Shown one piece after another: positions 55,401-64,000 of a stretch of 64,000 bases of DNA. How positions within the stretch are numbered: position 1 is the stretch's first letter; each line of letters starts with the position of its first letter. The stretch covers positions 6,506,701 to 6,570,700 of the forward strand of contig NC_035177.2 in the NCBI RefSeq assembly GCF_001659605.2, in the 5' to 3' direction. Under the pieces are notes generated by a model. It was not told the DNA's origin and ran no database searches. It saw only the letters and a list, made by a program, of their open reading frames with translations. A program made the translations under genes and the position numbers. Origin of the DNA: Manihot esculenta. Its lineage: Eukaryota; Streptophyta; Magnoliopsida; Malpighiales; Euphorbiaceae.

Positions 55401-58400
55401 TCGTGAGTTGAATGCCAAGACAGTAAGGGATAAATTCCCAATCCGATGATCGATGAGTTGTTAGATGAGTTAAATGGTGCCCAATATTTCACGAAATTGG
55501 ATCTTCGGTCTGGTTATCATCAGATTCCGGCCTTACTAATGCTCCATCAACTTTTCAAGCCTTGATGAATGAAGTATTTCGGCCATATTTATGTGAGTTT
55601 GTATTGGTTTTATGATATCCTCATTTACAGTAAGACATGGGTAGAGCATTTGCAGCATTTGCGAATTGTTTTTGAATTATTGAGGTCTCACCATTTGTTT
55701 CTCGAGAGAACTAAGTGCTCTTTTGGAGAAAACCAAGTAGCATACTTGGGTCATATTATTAATGGTGCAGGTGTTTCCATAAATGCAAATAAAATCAAGG
55801 TAGTACTCGAGTGGCCTGAACCTGTCACAGTAAAGGCTCTACGTGGCTTCCTGGGATTAGTCGGGTACTATCGCAAATTTATACGGAATTATGGTCAAAT
55901 TGCGGCGCCTTTAACCAGCTTATTAAAAAAACATTCTTTCACCTGGAATGAAGCTGCGAGCCATGCATTTGCTAAATTGAAGAAAGCCTTGTCTGCTACT
56001 CCAGTCTTACAGTTACCCAATTTTGATGAGGAATTCATAGTTGAATGCGATGCTTCAGGTGTAGGAATTGGGGCAATGCTTCAGCAACAAGACCATCCAA
56101 TTGCATTCTTTAGCCCTAAACCAGCGGATAGGCACTCTAAGCTGCCGGCATATGAGCAAGAGTTGATTGGTCTAGCCAAGGCATCTTCTGGAACAAAGAC
56201 TCATCACTTTCCTGCAGCAACGATGGCTTAGCAAATTAATGGGCTTTAACTTCCGGGTGGAATACAGGTCTGGACATTCTAACAGAGATAAATGATTCTA
56301 TTCCGGGTGGAATACATGAGATAAATGATTCTATTTGTGCTATTTCACAGCCCCAAGTCCTAGATGATATTTGCAATGAAATCACTAGTTCTGACTATTT
56401 ACTACAATTACGCAGTCAAGCAGAATCTGGTTCTCTTGGAGCAAGTTGGACTGTGTGAGGATATTATTTTTTATAAGGGACGTATTTATCTATTACCAAC
56501 TTCTCCTTTAATTTTTTCCATTCTTTCAGGCTTCCATAACAGTACACATGAAGGTATTCACAAAACATTGCATCGTCTTCGAGCAGATTTTTTTCTGGTA
56601 GGGAATGAAATCTTCTATTCAAGAATTTATTGCCTCTTGCCCAATTTGTCAACGCAATAAAGCTGATCACTTGCATCCAGCTGGCCTCCTGCAGCCTTTA
56701 GACATTCCCCACCATATATGGACAGACATCTCCATGGACCAACTTCATTGATGGCCTGCCTAAATCATTGGGTAAATCAGTTTTATTTGTTCTGGTTTCT
56801 CCAAAATGGCTCACTTTACACCTATGGCACATCCTTATACAGCTACAACTGTGGCACGTGTTTTTTGATAGAATATTTCGTTTACATGGCCTGCCTGCAT
56901 CTATTGTTTGTGATCATAATCTTGTAATTACTAGTCATTTTTGGAAAAAGCTATTCCTTTTATGTGATGCTCGGCTTGCTTTTTCTTCTGCTTATCATCC
57001 ACAAATGGATGAGCAAACTGAGGTCGTAAATCGCACCATTGAAATGTATCTCAGATGTTTTGTTGGAGATCGCCCAAGGAAATGGGTGGATTGGGTGGGC
57101 AGAATATTGTTACAATACTTCTTTTCATTCTTCTCTACGTACCACCCCATTTCAAGTGGTATATGGGCGAAAACCTCCCCGGCTATTATCTTATGTGCCA
57201 GGCTCTTCTCGAGTGGATGTTGTGGATAAAGCTTTGATAGATAGGGATGAGGTCTTATGTGATTCGTCTTCGGCTCCAACAAGCTCAGCATAAGCTCAGC
57301 ATCGTATGAAACAATTTTATGATCAGGGTCATCGCAATGTGTCCTTTGTCCTGGGAGACTTTGTATGGCTTCAATTGCATCCTCATTGGCAGCTTTCTAT
57401 TTCAGGCAAGCGTTCCAACAAATTGGGGTCTCGTTTTTATGGTCCTTTTAAGATTATAAAGCCAGTTGAGAATGTTGCTTATGAATTAGAGCTACCATTG
57501 GATAGCAAAATCCATAATGTGTTTCATGTCTCCTTGCTTCGTAAATTTAATGGTGCTCTCCCTTCTGAAACGCCCTTGATGCCTCCTATCTTGGATGGTC
57601 AGGTTCTTCCGACTCCTCACTCAGTCCTTCGCTCTAGATTAAATCGTGGCACTTGGGAAATTCTCGTCCAATGGCAAGGTTTACCTCTTAGTGATGCCAC
57701 TTGGGAACCAGTCCCCTTTTTCAGGATGCTTATCCAGATTATCAGGTTGAAGACAAGCTTTTTGTCGGTGAGGGTAGTGTTATGGATGCTTTTGTGGGTA
57801 GAGCATATAGACGTCGTACTAAGCAGGCTGCAGGTGTTGAAACTGGACAGGCTGCTGAGGAAAGAGAGTATGATTGATGAATTCAAATTTCAAATTTCAA
57901 ATTTCAAGCAATTGGCATCTTATCGGCAAGACTTAGTTTGTTTAAATTTATTTGTTATTATAAGCAAGATTTAGTTTGTTACTGAATCTGTTGAGATTGG
58001 TTGTTATTTTTCAGTTTTTAAATTTCTAGATAAGTGCTTGAAATTCAAATTCTTCATGTAAATCTGAATGTAGCCTTCACTATATAAGGCATTGATTCAT
58101 GGAATAAAGTATTGAGAAAAATATTACCAGTAACTTAGAGATTCGAGAACTCTCTCTAACAAGTTCTCATTTATTTTCACAATAGGTTCCTCAAGAAAGA
58201 ACAGGAACGTCAATAAAGGAAAATTAGTTGGGCGAGAGGAGGATTTTTCAGTTCATAGACCCGTGATGTGATCCTATTCCCGGGCACTTAACAAAGAGAG
58301 AAGTGAAATGTAGAAACAAGGAGTTTTGGCTTTTGACTGGAGGTGAGTAGGCATCTAGGTGATATAAGCTCATAGATATTGCGTAAGTTAGAGATGAGAT

Positions 58401-61400
58401 GGAATATGAAGAAAGAAAGTCGGTCAAAGATGAGATAGAATGTGAATCAAAATATGAACCTGTGCAGGAGAAAATTATTTTATATATTATTAAAATTTCA
58501 AAATCTTATTTTAATTTTCAAAAAAAAAAAGGGAGTTTCTTGATTTTTTTAAAAATTTGAAGGGCTTATTTAAAAATTTTTTACTTCTCAAAAAAAGAAA
58601 AAAGAAACAATTGGAGTTATTTGGTTCTGTTTAAAAACTGAAGGGCTCCTTCAAAAGTTTGGGCCATTCAGTTCTTGTTGACAGTGTACAATCCATTTCA
58701 TTTGAGGAGAAGTTTATCTGAAATAAGAATTTATCAATTAATTTGCTGTCTTGTTTCAGTTTGAGATTCACTTTTTTGAGGTGGTGTTCTGTGTGGTTAC
58801 TTCAGTACAGGGGTTCTTGGGGTGGTGGACTAACTCGTTAGTCCGACATCTATGGCTTTGATGCGATGTTTCTTGAGGTGGGGCATGGGCAGCAACCTTG
58901 GACAAAGGTCGCTGGCTTCCACTTTTTGGTGGATTGGGTGCACCAATTGCATCTGGAAGGGCTTCCAGTTATTGAATTTATTGATCATTGATGGGAGGTG
59001 GGTTGTTAATGATTGTTGGGAGGTGGATGTGCATCTCGATCAATAGGGGTAGCAGGTGAGATTGCTTAATAAATTTGCAAGAGCTTTGACCAGAGAATAC
59101 CCTCTGACTTCCTAATTTTCAATAAGTACTGCCATTTCAACCCAGCACTCCTCCATTCAAATTGCTTGATAACTGGATCCCACACTCCCTGTTTTTTACT
59201 CCTAGAGGAAGATTATCCAAGTCAAAACCTCTCTTCTTCTTCTTCTTCTTCTTCTTCTTCTTCCATCTTTCCCCTTTCCATCTCAAATTTTTAAGCAAAA
59301 TCCACTTACTTTGTTATGTCTTGACAGAAAATACAAAGTCATAGCTGAAAAAATAAAACCTATGTAAAGTGGATAGGACAAAAGAGCAACTTACATATAG
59401 TGGTCCCAGATCCCATCTGTGTGCAACAGGTGCCAAAATGAACCATAAAATAATCACAGCCCACATCTTTAGACTTAGAGAGAAAAGCGCCAACAAAAGG
59501 ATATCTATCATTGGAATAGAAAAGAATAATTGATCATCAGATTGTTGTATTCAAATGTAACAGTATCTCCACTAGATTTACCTGGAAGCTTCAATTTATC
59601 ATGCAGAAAAAAGTAAAGCCTCCTTTTCCACCGACTTGTCGACTGAGGCAACTGAAACTTCTAGAGACTCAAAAATTGAGAACAACAATCTTCTTCAGAA
59701 ACAATTTTTATTTTCTAAAAAGCATCTAAAATAAGTTCAAAAGCATTACTAAATTTCAGTTGTACCAGGTCATCATCATCAAAGTCAAAACCATCCCGAA
59801 GATGTTTAGCTGGTGGCTTTGGCTTGACAGCAACAATCAGTGAATCTAGAGAGTAACAGAGAATAAATAGATTTCAAAAGATAAACACCAGGCAAATTAA
59901 ACTTTGTAGAAGCTAAACTAGATATTCTTTAACTGAATATTTATCAGAATGACTAAAATGTTGTGCCAGTATACTATTTATTCTTTGCAATTTAGCACCA
60001 AACCATGCCTGTAGAACAAACAAAACAAAACCCTAAATATGGTAACAATAATTTTTCAATTACTTCGATTTCTACAAGCACATAAGACACTTCAATACTC
60101 CAGGTCCCTGTTTGTCCAAATCTTCAATGCTTAGAATCTAGAATTAGAAAGCAGCCTAAGATTAAAAATAGACACTTTCTCATAATTTATTTATCTACAA
60201 TTTGGTTATTCTTGGGAGTCATTTCTTTTATAAGGTCGTATTAAATCCAAGAAAAATATATAGCATCACATAATAGTGAACTTAATATTTCTGCAAAAAT
60301 TTTAAAATAATTTCCATAATTTTCTCTGGTTTCCACAAATATTAAGAAAAGTTTACAAAATGTCCAACATTTAAAAGTAAATTCTACTAGGAAGCACAAA
60401 TTCTAGGATATTAGAATTTTATTTACTGCAAACAATTTATATAGGAACATGTTAAAATTCAGCAAAGCAATTAATATGAAAGGCAGGATTCATACCACCA
60501 TTATTGAGTTGGAGGTGTGCATCATCCTCATGTCTTTTATCATGCAATACATTCCCACAGAAGATAAGCCTCAAATTCTCAATTGGCAGATGCTTATTTT
60601 CAGCAATCAATTTTCTCAAGTCACACACCTATTTTCAATTAGCAAAAAAGAAAAAAAGCAATAACAATTCAAAAATTAAAAAAAGAGAAAAAAAAGCATT
60701 TTTAATATATTTGTGAACTTACCATAAAAAATACATAGCTGAAATAATAAGATATTTTTTATTAAAATTAAACTTTCTTCCTTCTATATTCTAATGTCAT
60801 TGGCATTGCAACAGTATATGACCTAAGAAAAATAAGCTCAACTACGAGCTATATAGCAGCTGGATGGTTCATAAATGTAAAACAAAAATTTGTTGGAGGA
60901 ACCAACGCAATCGAGCCTACACTGTAATTATACTAAAAAAACTCCATCTTGCATAAATCTAACATTTTCACTTCAATTTAATGAATTATTATTTGATAAG
61001 CAGTGTTCTAACTGTTGTGCAAGTAAACAAGCCTAAGAATGTCCTGCATCATAGTGTATGAGATCATAAATTGGAGAGTTAGCACGAAACATATTCAAAC
61101 TGGCCCAACTGCTTAATTTCCATCAAAGTACTTGAGCTGGAGATTCCAAAAAGAACACCATTTGGGACAACACAGATTAAAAACTACAAATGTTTAGCTC
61201 CCACATTGTTAATAGCATGTGAATAGATCTTCCAAGAGGGAAAAAGCTGTGCTCAAACCAAAATTAAACTTCAGAAGAAAAAAATTACCCTGAAAACCTA
61301 AAGGGTATAATTGAAGTCAACCAAGGAACATGGGCAACCTTGCTAAACAGATTTGATTTTTGAATTAGAAGTACTACAAAAATACGAAGGCAACCCACGA

Positions 61401-61644
61401 ATATACATACATACATACATATAGAGAGGGAGAGGGAGAGAGGGAGAGAGAGGGAGAGAGAGGGAGAGAGAGGGAGGCGTACTTTGATGGGAGAAGGAAC
61501 AAAAAGCGCAGATGGAGGAGAAGGGCCAATGGTTTTGAGGGTGATCTCTACCAAATTCTTCTTCTCATCACCATTCTCTCCTGCTCTTGAATTATCGATT
61601 TTGCAGCTGCTCTGATTTCTTTCTTCCTCTACCGCCTCTGCCAT
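50048..61644 (-). CDS. Ubiquitin-like + SAYSvFN domain membrane protein, 7 exons, 240 aa
   Basis: Exons on the minus strand: 61644-61483, 60628-60496, 59845-59766, 59660-59582, 59504-59395, 53069-53005 and 50141-50048. All have GT-AG borders, the phases join, and they give 723 coding bases including the TGA stop. Residues 31-112 form a ubiquitin-like fold ([51 protein letters not shown]). Hydrophobic segments lie at about 154-179 ([16 protein letters not shown] follows) and 189-202 ([14 protein letters not shown]). Then comes [17 protein letters not shown] and the end RAGQF. Human SAYSD1, which shares the SAYSvFN domain, is an ER protein linked to quality control at clogged translocons; plant function is inferred only. 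The start ATG has a purine at -3 and G at +4. Introns 5 (6.3 kb) and 6 (2.9 kb) contain LTR elements D and copia. No frame break is seen, so the gene is likely functional. Confidence 0.9.
50117..50206 (-). repeat. Partial duplication of the exon 7 edge
   Basis: GTCTTCATTGAAGATAGAAT at 50117-50136, continuing ATG to 50139 inside exon 7, recurs at 50184-50206 with one mismatch, in intron 6. The second copy adjoins the truncated copia LTR. It lacks a good acceptor and is probably a rearrangement scar. Confidence 0.7.
50207..50493 (+). repeat. 5' LTR fragment of the copia element
   Basis: From the TATATATATATTTTTTTGCTG junction to TTTCTAACA. It lacks the first about 110 bp and an internal CTTATTACTTTACTTGTTGG-type segment present in the 3' LTR. 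Confidence 0.8.
50495..50506 (+). other. Primer-binding site of the copia element
   Basis: TGATATCAGAGC directly follows the LTR; it is one mismatch from the initiator tRNA-Met site TGGTATCAGAGC. Confidence 0.75.
50598..51979 (+). pseudogene. Copia gag and protease remnant
   Basis: Frames interrupted by stops and shifts spell a copia gag: [15 protein letters not shown] at about 50622, then a UBN2-type domain ([18 protein letters not shown]; 50960-51289), a degraded zinc knuckle ([20 protein letters not shown]) and the protease start [15 protein letters not shown] (51510), where family members have DSGCTNHM, so the catalytic D is kept. It continues with [19 protein letters not shown] further unassigned open stretch runs to 52302. 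No integrase or RT follows. Confidence 0.8.
52293..52714 (+). repeat. 3' LTR of the copia element
   Basis: 422 bp starting CGTTAG (expected TGTTAG, given the CTAACA end) right after a CAAGGAGGAG purine tract. It contains an (AT)n run at 52369-52400. Confidence 0.75.
53405..53884 (+). repeat. 5' LTR of D
   Basis: 480 bp. It begins with an orphan copy of the polyprotein tail coding sequence (see 3' LTR) and ends CACTTAATA. Confidence 0.9.
53888..53899 (+). other. Primer-binding site of D
   Basis: TGGTATCAAAGC, an initiator tRNA-Met-type site with one change, three bases after the LTR. Confidence 0.8.
53910..57874 (+). pseudogene. D gag-pol remnant with chromodomain, multiple breaks
   Basis: Pieces in order: gag ([18 protein letters not shown] at about 54110; [17 protein letters not shown] at 54465); a zinc knuckle ([14 protein letters not shown] at 54750); protease with [11 protein letters not shown] (54945); RT start ([32 protein letters not shown]) to 55449; a deletion that removes the fingers-palm link; RT end (FYDILIYS, catalytic VDD/IDD lost); RNase H ([14 protein letters not shown] at 56045); integrase zinc finger and core ([30 protein letters not shown]); and chromodomain ([19 protein letters not shown] at about 57655). 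The tail frame [14 protein letters not shown] continues into the 3' LTR and stops near 57874. Confidence 0.85.
57778..58293 (+). repeat. 3' LTR of D, carrying the polyprotein C-terminus
   Basis: 516 bp. The first about 97 bp encode [19 protein letters not shown] and a short acidic end to the TGA at about 57874, in frame with the chromodomain piece. It ends CGGGCACTTAACA. Confidence 0.88.
58299..59394. other. Remainder of host-gene intron 5
   Basis: No exon found. It includes a (CTT)n run at about 59232-59262 and a plus-strand open frame, [19 protein letters not shown] onward (58847-58994), with no known domain. Confidence 0.5.
61418..61478 (-). repeat. CT/GA microsatellite at the start of host intron 1
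   Basis: GAGAGGGAGAGA-type repeat on the plus strand, CT-rich in the sense of the gene, starting five bases after the exon 1 donor (AAA|GTACGCC). Confidence 0.85.
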
Positions 61645-62237
61645 CTCTCTCTATGTTTCTGATTTGATTTCCGTCTTGTGTTTTATTATTCATTAGCTTC
61701 GGGTGAATTACCGCGTCACTAAATTTTATTAGTTTATTCTATTTAAAATATTCAATTAAGATGTCTTTTTATTTTTTTAAAATTAAATTATTTAATTCTT
61801 TTATCTAAAAAATTTATTATTCACCTTAAATATTTATATTATTTAATTTTTTTAATTCTAATTATATGTATTATTTATTACTTTTAATTAATAATTATAT
61901 TTAAATTTTAAATAATAAATAATTTTTATTATTTAAATTAATTAAAATTAGTAAATGTATATTTAAATTTTTAAGATATATATCAATAGTAAAAAAGTTA
62001 AAATTTTGATATAAATTATTAAAATAAATTTTAATCTTGAAAATATTAAATTATTAGAATTAGATGATAAAGTGATAATATAATGATAATTTATTTTTTA
62101 GTTAAAAAAGAATACAATTATCATAATATTAAATTACTGGCTAAGAAGAAGTTTAAATTTATAATATTAAAATTATAAAATAATAAAATCATCATAATTT
62201 TAATAATCGTCTTAATTTTAAATATTAGCAATTTTAG

Positions 62238-62268
<31 letters not shown>

Positions 62269-62431
62269 GGATAATATAAAAAAATTAATAATTTTGATAA
62301 TTTACATTTTTATATAATAAAATTTTCTTTTAATTATTTATATTGTCCAGATTATAATACATGAGATAGAATGATATATAAAATGATATAATTATATTTA
62401 GAATAAGATATGAAATTCATAAAATAAAAAA
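61645..62431 (-). promoter_or_regulatory. Upstream region of the host gene
   Basis: The 5' UTR starts with a CT/GA-rich stretch (minus strand ...AAACATAGAGAGAGATGG) and the region beyond 61720 is very AT-rich with an (AT)n at 62238-62262. No clear TATA box can be chosen amid the AT background. Confidence 0.4.
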
Positions 62432-62751
62432 GGAAAAATTACTTTTTAATCCCTGAGGTTTAACGTAATTAACACTTCTGTCCCTCTATTTTGGCGACCC
62501 AACACTTAAGTCTCTCACTTTATTTTCTGTCCAAATTCATAGTCCTTCCGTCCAAAATAGTCGTTTGGGACACGTGAATTGACATAATTAACCCTCACTA
62601 AACCCAAATCCAAATACCTCTTCTTCTTCTTCTTCTTCCTACCCTTTCTGCAACTTCTTCTTCTTCTTTTTCTTCTTCTTCTTCCTACCCTTTTTGCAAC
62701 TTTTTCTTTTTCTTCTTCTTCTTTCTTCTTCTTCTTCCTACCCTTTCTGCA

Positions 62752-62782
<31 letters not shown>

Positions 62783-63027
62783 CTTCTTCTGCAACTGGAG
62801 AAAACATGAAAGAGAAAAAAAATAGGAATTTCACATTGAGAGAAGGGTATTTTTGAAAAAAATTATTACCTCTCACTTTTGACTCTTTGACCAAACGGTT
62901 TAAATGGACGGAAGGACTACGAATTTGGACGGAAGAGAAAGTGAGGGACTTAAGTGTTGGGTCGCCAAAATAGAGGGACAGAAGTGTTAATTACGTTAAA
63001 CTTCAGGGACTAAGAAGTAATTTTTCC
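62432..63027. mobile_element. MULE-type MITE with about 122-bp TIRs and 9-bp TSD
   Basis: The left TIR (62432-62553) and right TIR (62906-63027) are inverted copies starting GGAAAAATTACTT with about 8 mismatches. Both flanks read AATAAAAAA (62423-62431 and 63028-63036), a 9-bp duplication as made by Mutator-like transposases. The interior has long CTT runs (62618-62792) and no transposase. Confidence 0.9.
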
Positions 63028-63036
63028 AATAAAAAA

Positions 63037-63559
63037 TCATATATAAATAAGAATAAATTTCTAATTCGGATGATATTTAACAAAGATATGATTCTATTCC
63101 TTTATTAAGCGAGGGATTTTTTTTTGTAGAATTTTTAGTTTTATTGTCAAAGACATGCATTTTAGATTTTGACACCCTAGTTATTCAAAGGTTGAATTTT
63201 AAAAGAATTTTTGCAAATAGAAAATTTTAGGAGAATTATACGTACTTTGGACGAGACATTGCTTTAAAGGTTTTAAGTAAATTATTTTTTTGAAAATTGA
63301 AGTCAGACATTGCCTATATTTACTCCCGCAAAACGCAAGTGGTAATTTATCGCTATAATAATCTTTAAGTGATAAACTATTTGAGCTAAAGAAAACACCT
63401 CATAACGATGAAGACTCGCCTTAGAATAATAAGGACTTGCTTTAAAATGGTGAAGGTTCACTTTAAAGCGATCAAAAAATATTTTATATGGGTAGAAAAT
63501 TGTCAAAACTTTAACGACTAATCGTCCTAGTGGCAAAAAATCATATAAAGTGGAGAGCT
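63037..63559. other. Intergenic DNA, no gene seen
   Basis: AT-rich. From about 63390 it shows CTTTAAARYGRTGAAG-type words repeated loosely, a possible edge of the array that follows. Confidence 0.45.
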
Positions 63560-64000
63560 AAAGTACATGATGTGGGTGAAATGTCATCTAATTAGGCACT
63601 AAGATACTTAAGGCTGGTAAAATTAATGTTACTTGCGTGGGCGCTAAGGCATTTGAAGTGGAAAAATTTCCATCAAAGTGGGCATTAAGGCACTTGAGGC
63701 GAGCAAAATATTGCTCGAGTGGGCACTAAGGCACCTAAATGGCAGAAAACCACTTGAGATAAGCATAAATTCACCTATGTGGGCGCTAAGGCAATTGAGG
63801 TGCATGGAAAATCACTTGAATGAGTGTTAAGGCGCCTAAGATGAACGAAATGTCGTATGAGTGGACATTAGCGCCTGAATGGGTACTAAGGTGCCTCAGG
63901 TGGGCGGAAAGCTGCTTGAGTGGGCACTAAGGTGCCTGAGATGGCAAAAAGCCACCTGAGTGAGCATTAAGGCACATGAGGTTGGCAAAAAGCCACCTGA
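63560..64000. repeat. Degenerate tandem repeat running off the window end
   Basis: Loose units of about 40-50 bp built on GAGTGGGCACTAAGGCACCT and a GAGGTGGGCAAAAAGCCACC part, about ten diverged copies. The best-preserved copies are at the far end (63895-64000). It is non-coding and continues past the window. Confidence 0.75.

Larger units (their letters stand above)
53405..58293 (+). mobile_element. D: decayed Reina-like chromovirus in intron 5 of the host gene
   Basis: LTRs 53405-53884 and 57778-58293 begin TGTTATGG; the 3' one ends TTAACA. AAGAG duplications lie at 53400-53404 and 58294-58298. The 4.9-kb element is antisense to the host gene. Its interior carries gag, protease, RT, RNase H, integrase and chromodomain pieces with many stops and deletions. 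The LTRs have many indels and substitutions, so the insertion is old. Confidence 0.92.

Noticed and set aside
59020..59115. Candidate last exon of the SAYSvFN gene (reverse strand near GATCGAGATGC and GAAGTCAGAGG)
   Set aside because: Frame and spacing are wrong; true exons with correct phases were found at 53005-53069 and 50048-50141.
62685..62894. Glu/Lys-rich ORF
   Set aside because: Product of the CTT microsatellite inside the MITE.

Overview
This window looks like nuclear DNA of a dicot plant: AT-rich background, spliced exons with GT-AG borders, plant L1, CACTA, MULE and SINE elements, and chromodomain-bearing Ty3/gypsy retrotransposons. A woody eudicot would fit the LTR style, but I cannot name the species from the sequence alone. 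There are no rRNA genes, free-standing tRNA genes, operons or CRISPR arrays.

Layout. 1-9947 is old repeat debris: a minus-strand L1-type LINE remnant (about 920-3290), a decayed CACTA element (3633-7713) with transposase fossils, and a pair of about 191-bp direct repeats. 9948-45584 is one 35.6-kb nest of LTR elements whose borders are set by target-site duplications (TSDs). The outer element A (minus strand, LTRs 9953-12826 and 44980-45579, TSD GGTGG) carries a 33-bp minisatellite and a captured exon of a PARN-type poly(A) ribonuclease. Three copies of one chromovirus family (B) inserted into A: solo LTR B1 (10420-12688, TSD CCAGC), nearly full B2 (15130-25034, TSD ATCCC) and solo LTR B3 (25131-43615, TSD TCTTG). 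B3 was itself hit by B4 (minus, 26574-36625, TSD TCGTA), which needs only one stop codon bypassed, and by C (36845-42970, TSD CAAGT), a Tat/Athila-like non-autonomous element with one 454-codon ORF.

45585-50047 is AT-rich, with a SINE that has perfect 15-bp TSDs (47645-47775) and a foldback repeat. 50048-61644 holds the one clear host gene, on the minus strand: seven exons give a 240-residue protein with an N-terminal ubiquitin-like domain and a C-terminal SAYSvFN membrane domain. Its intron 5 contains a decayed Reina-like gypsy element D (53405-58293, TSD AAGAG) and its intron 6 a truncated copia element (50207-52714). Upstream of the gene lie a MULE-type MITE with a 9-bp TSD (62432-63027) and a degenerate tandem array that runs off the window end.

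How it works together. The host gene is reading-frame intact although about 9 kb of introns 5 and 6 is mostly retrotransposon. The nest gives a relative insertion history: A is oldest (LTRs differ by roughly 5% by eye), B2 is younger (about 1%), and C (about 0.5%) and B4 (a few SNPs) are recent. All B-family LTRs share dense GTTCGGC-C-GCCGAAC palindromes around a TATA box, and conserved splice-like signals, which are the most unusual regulatory features seen.
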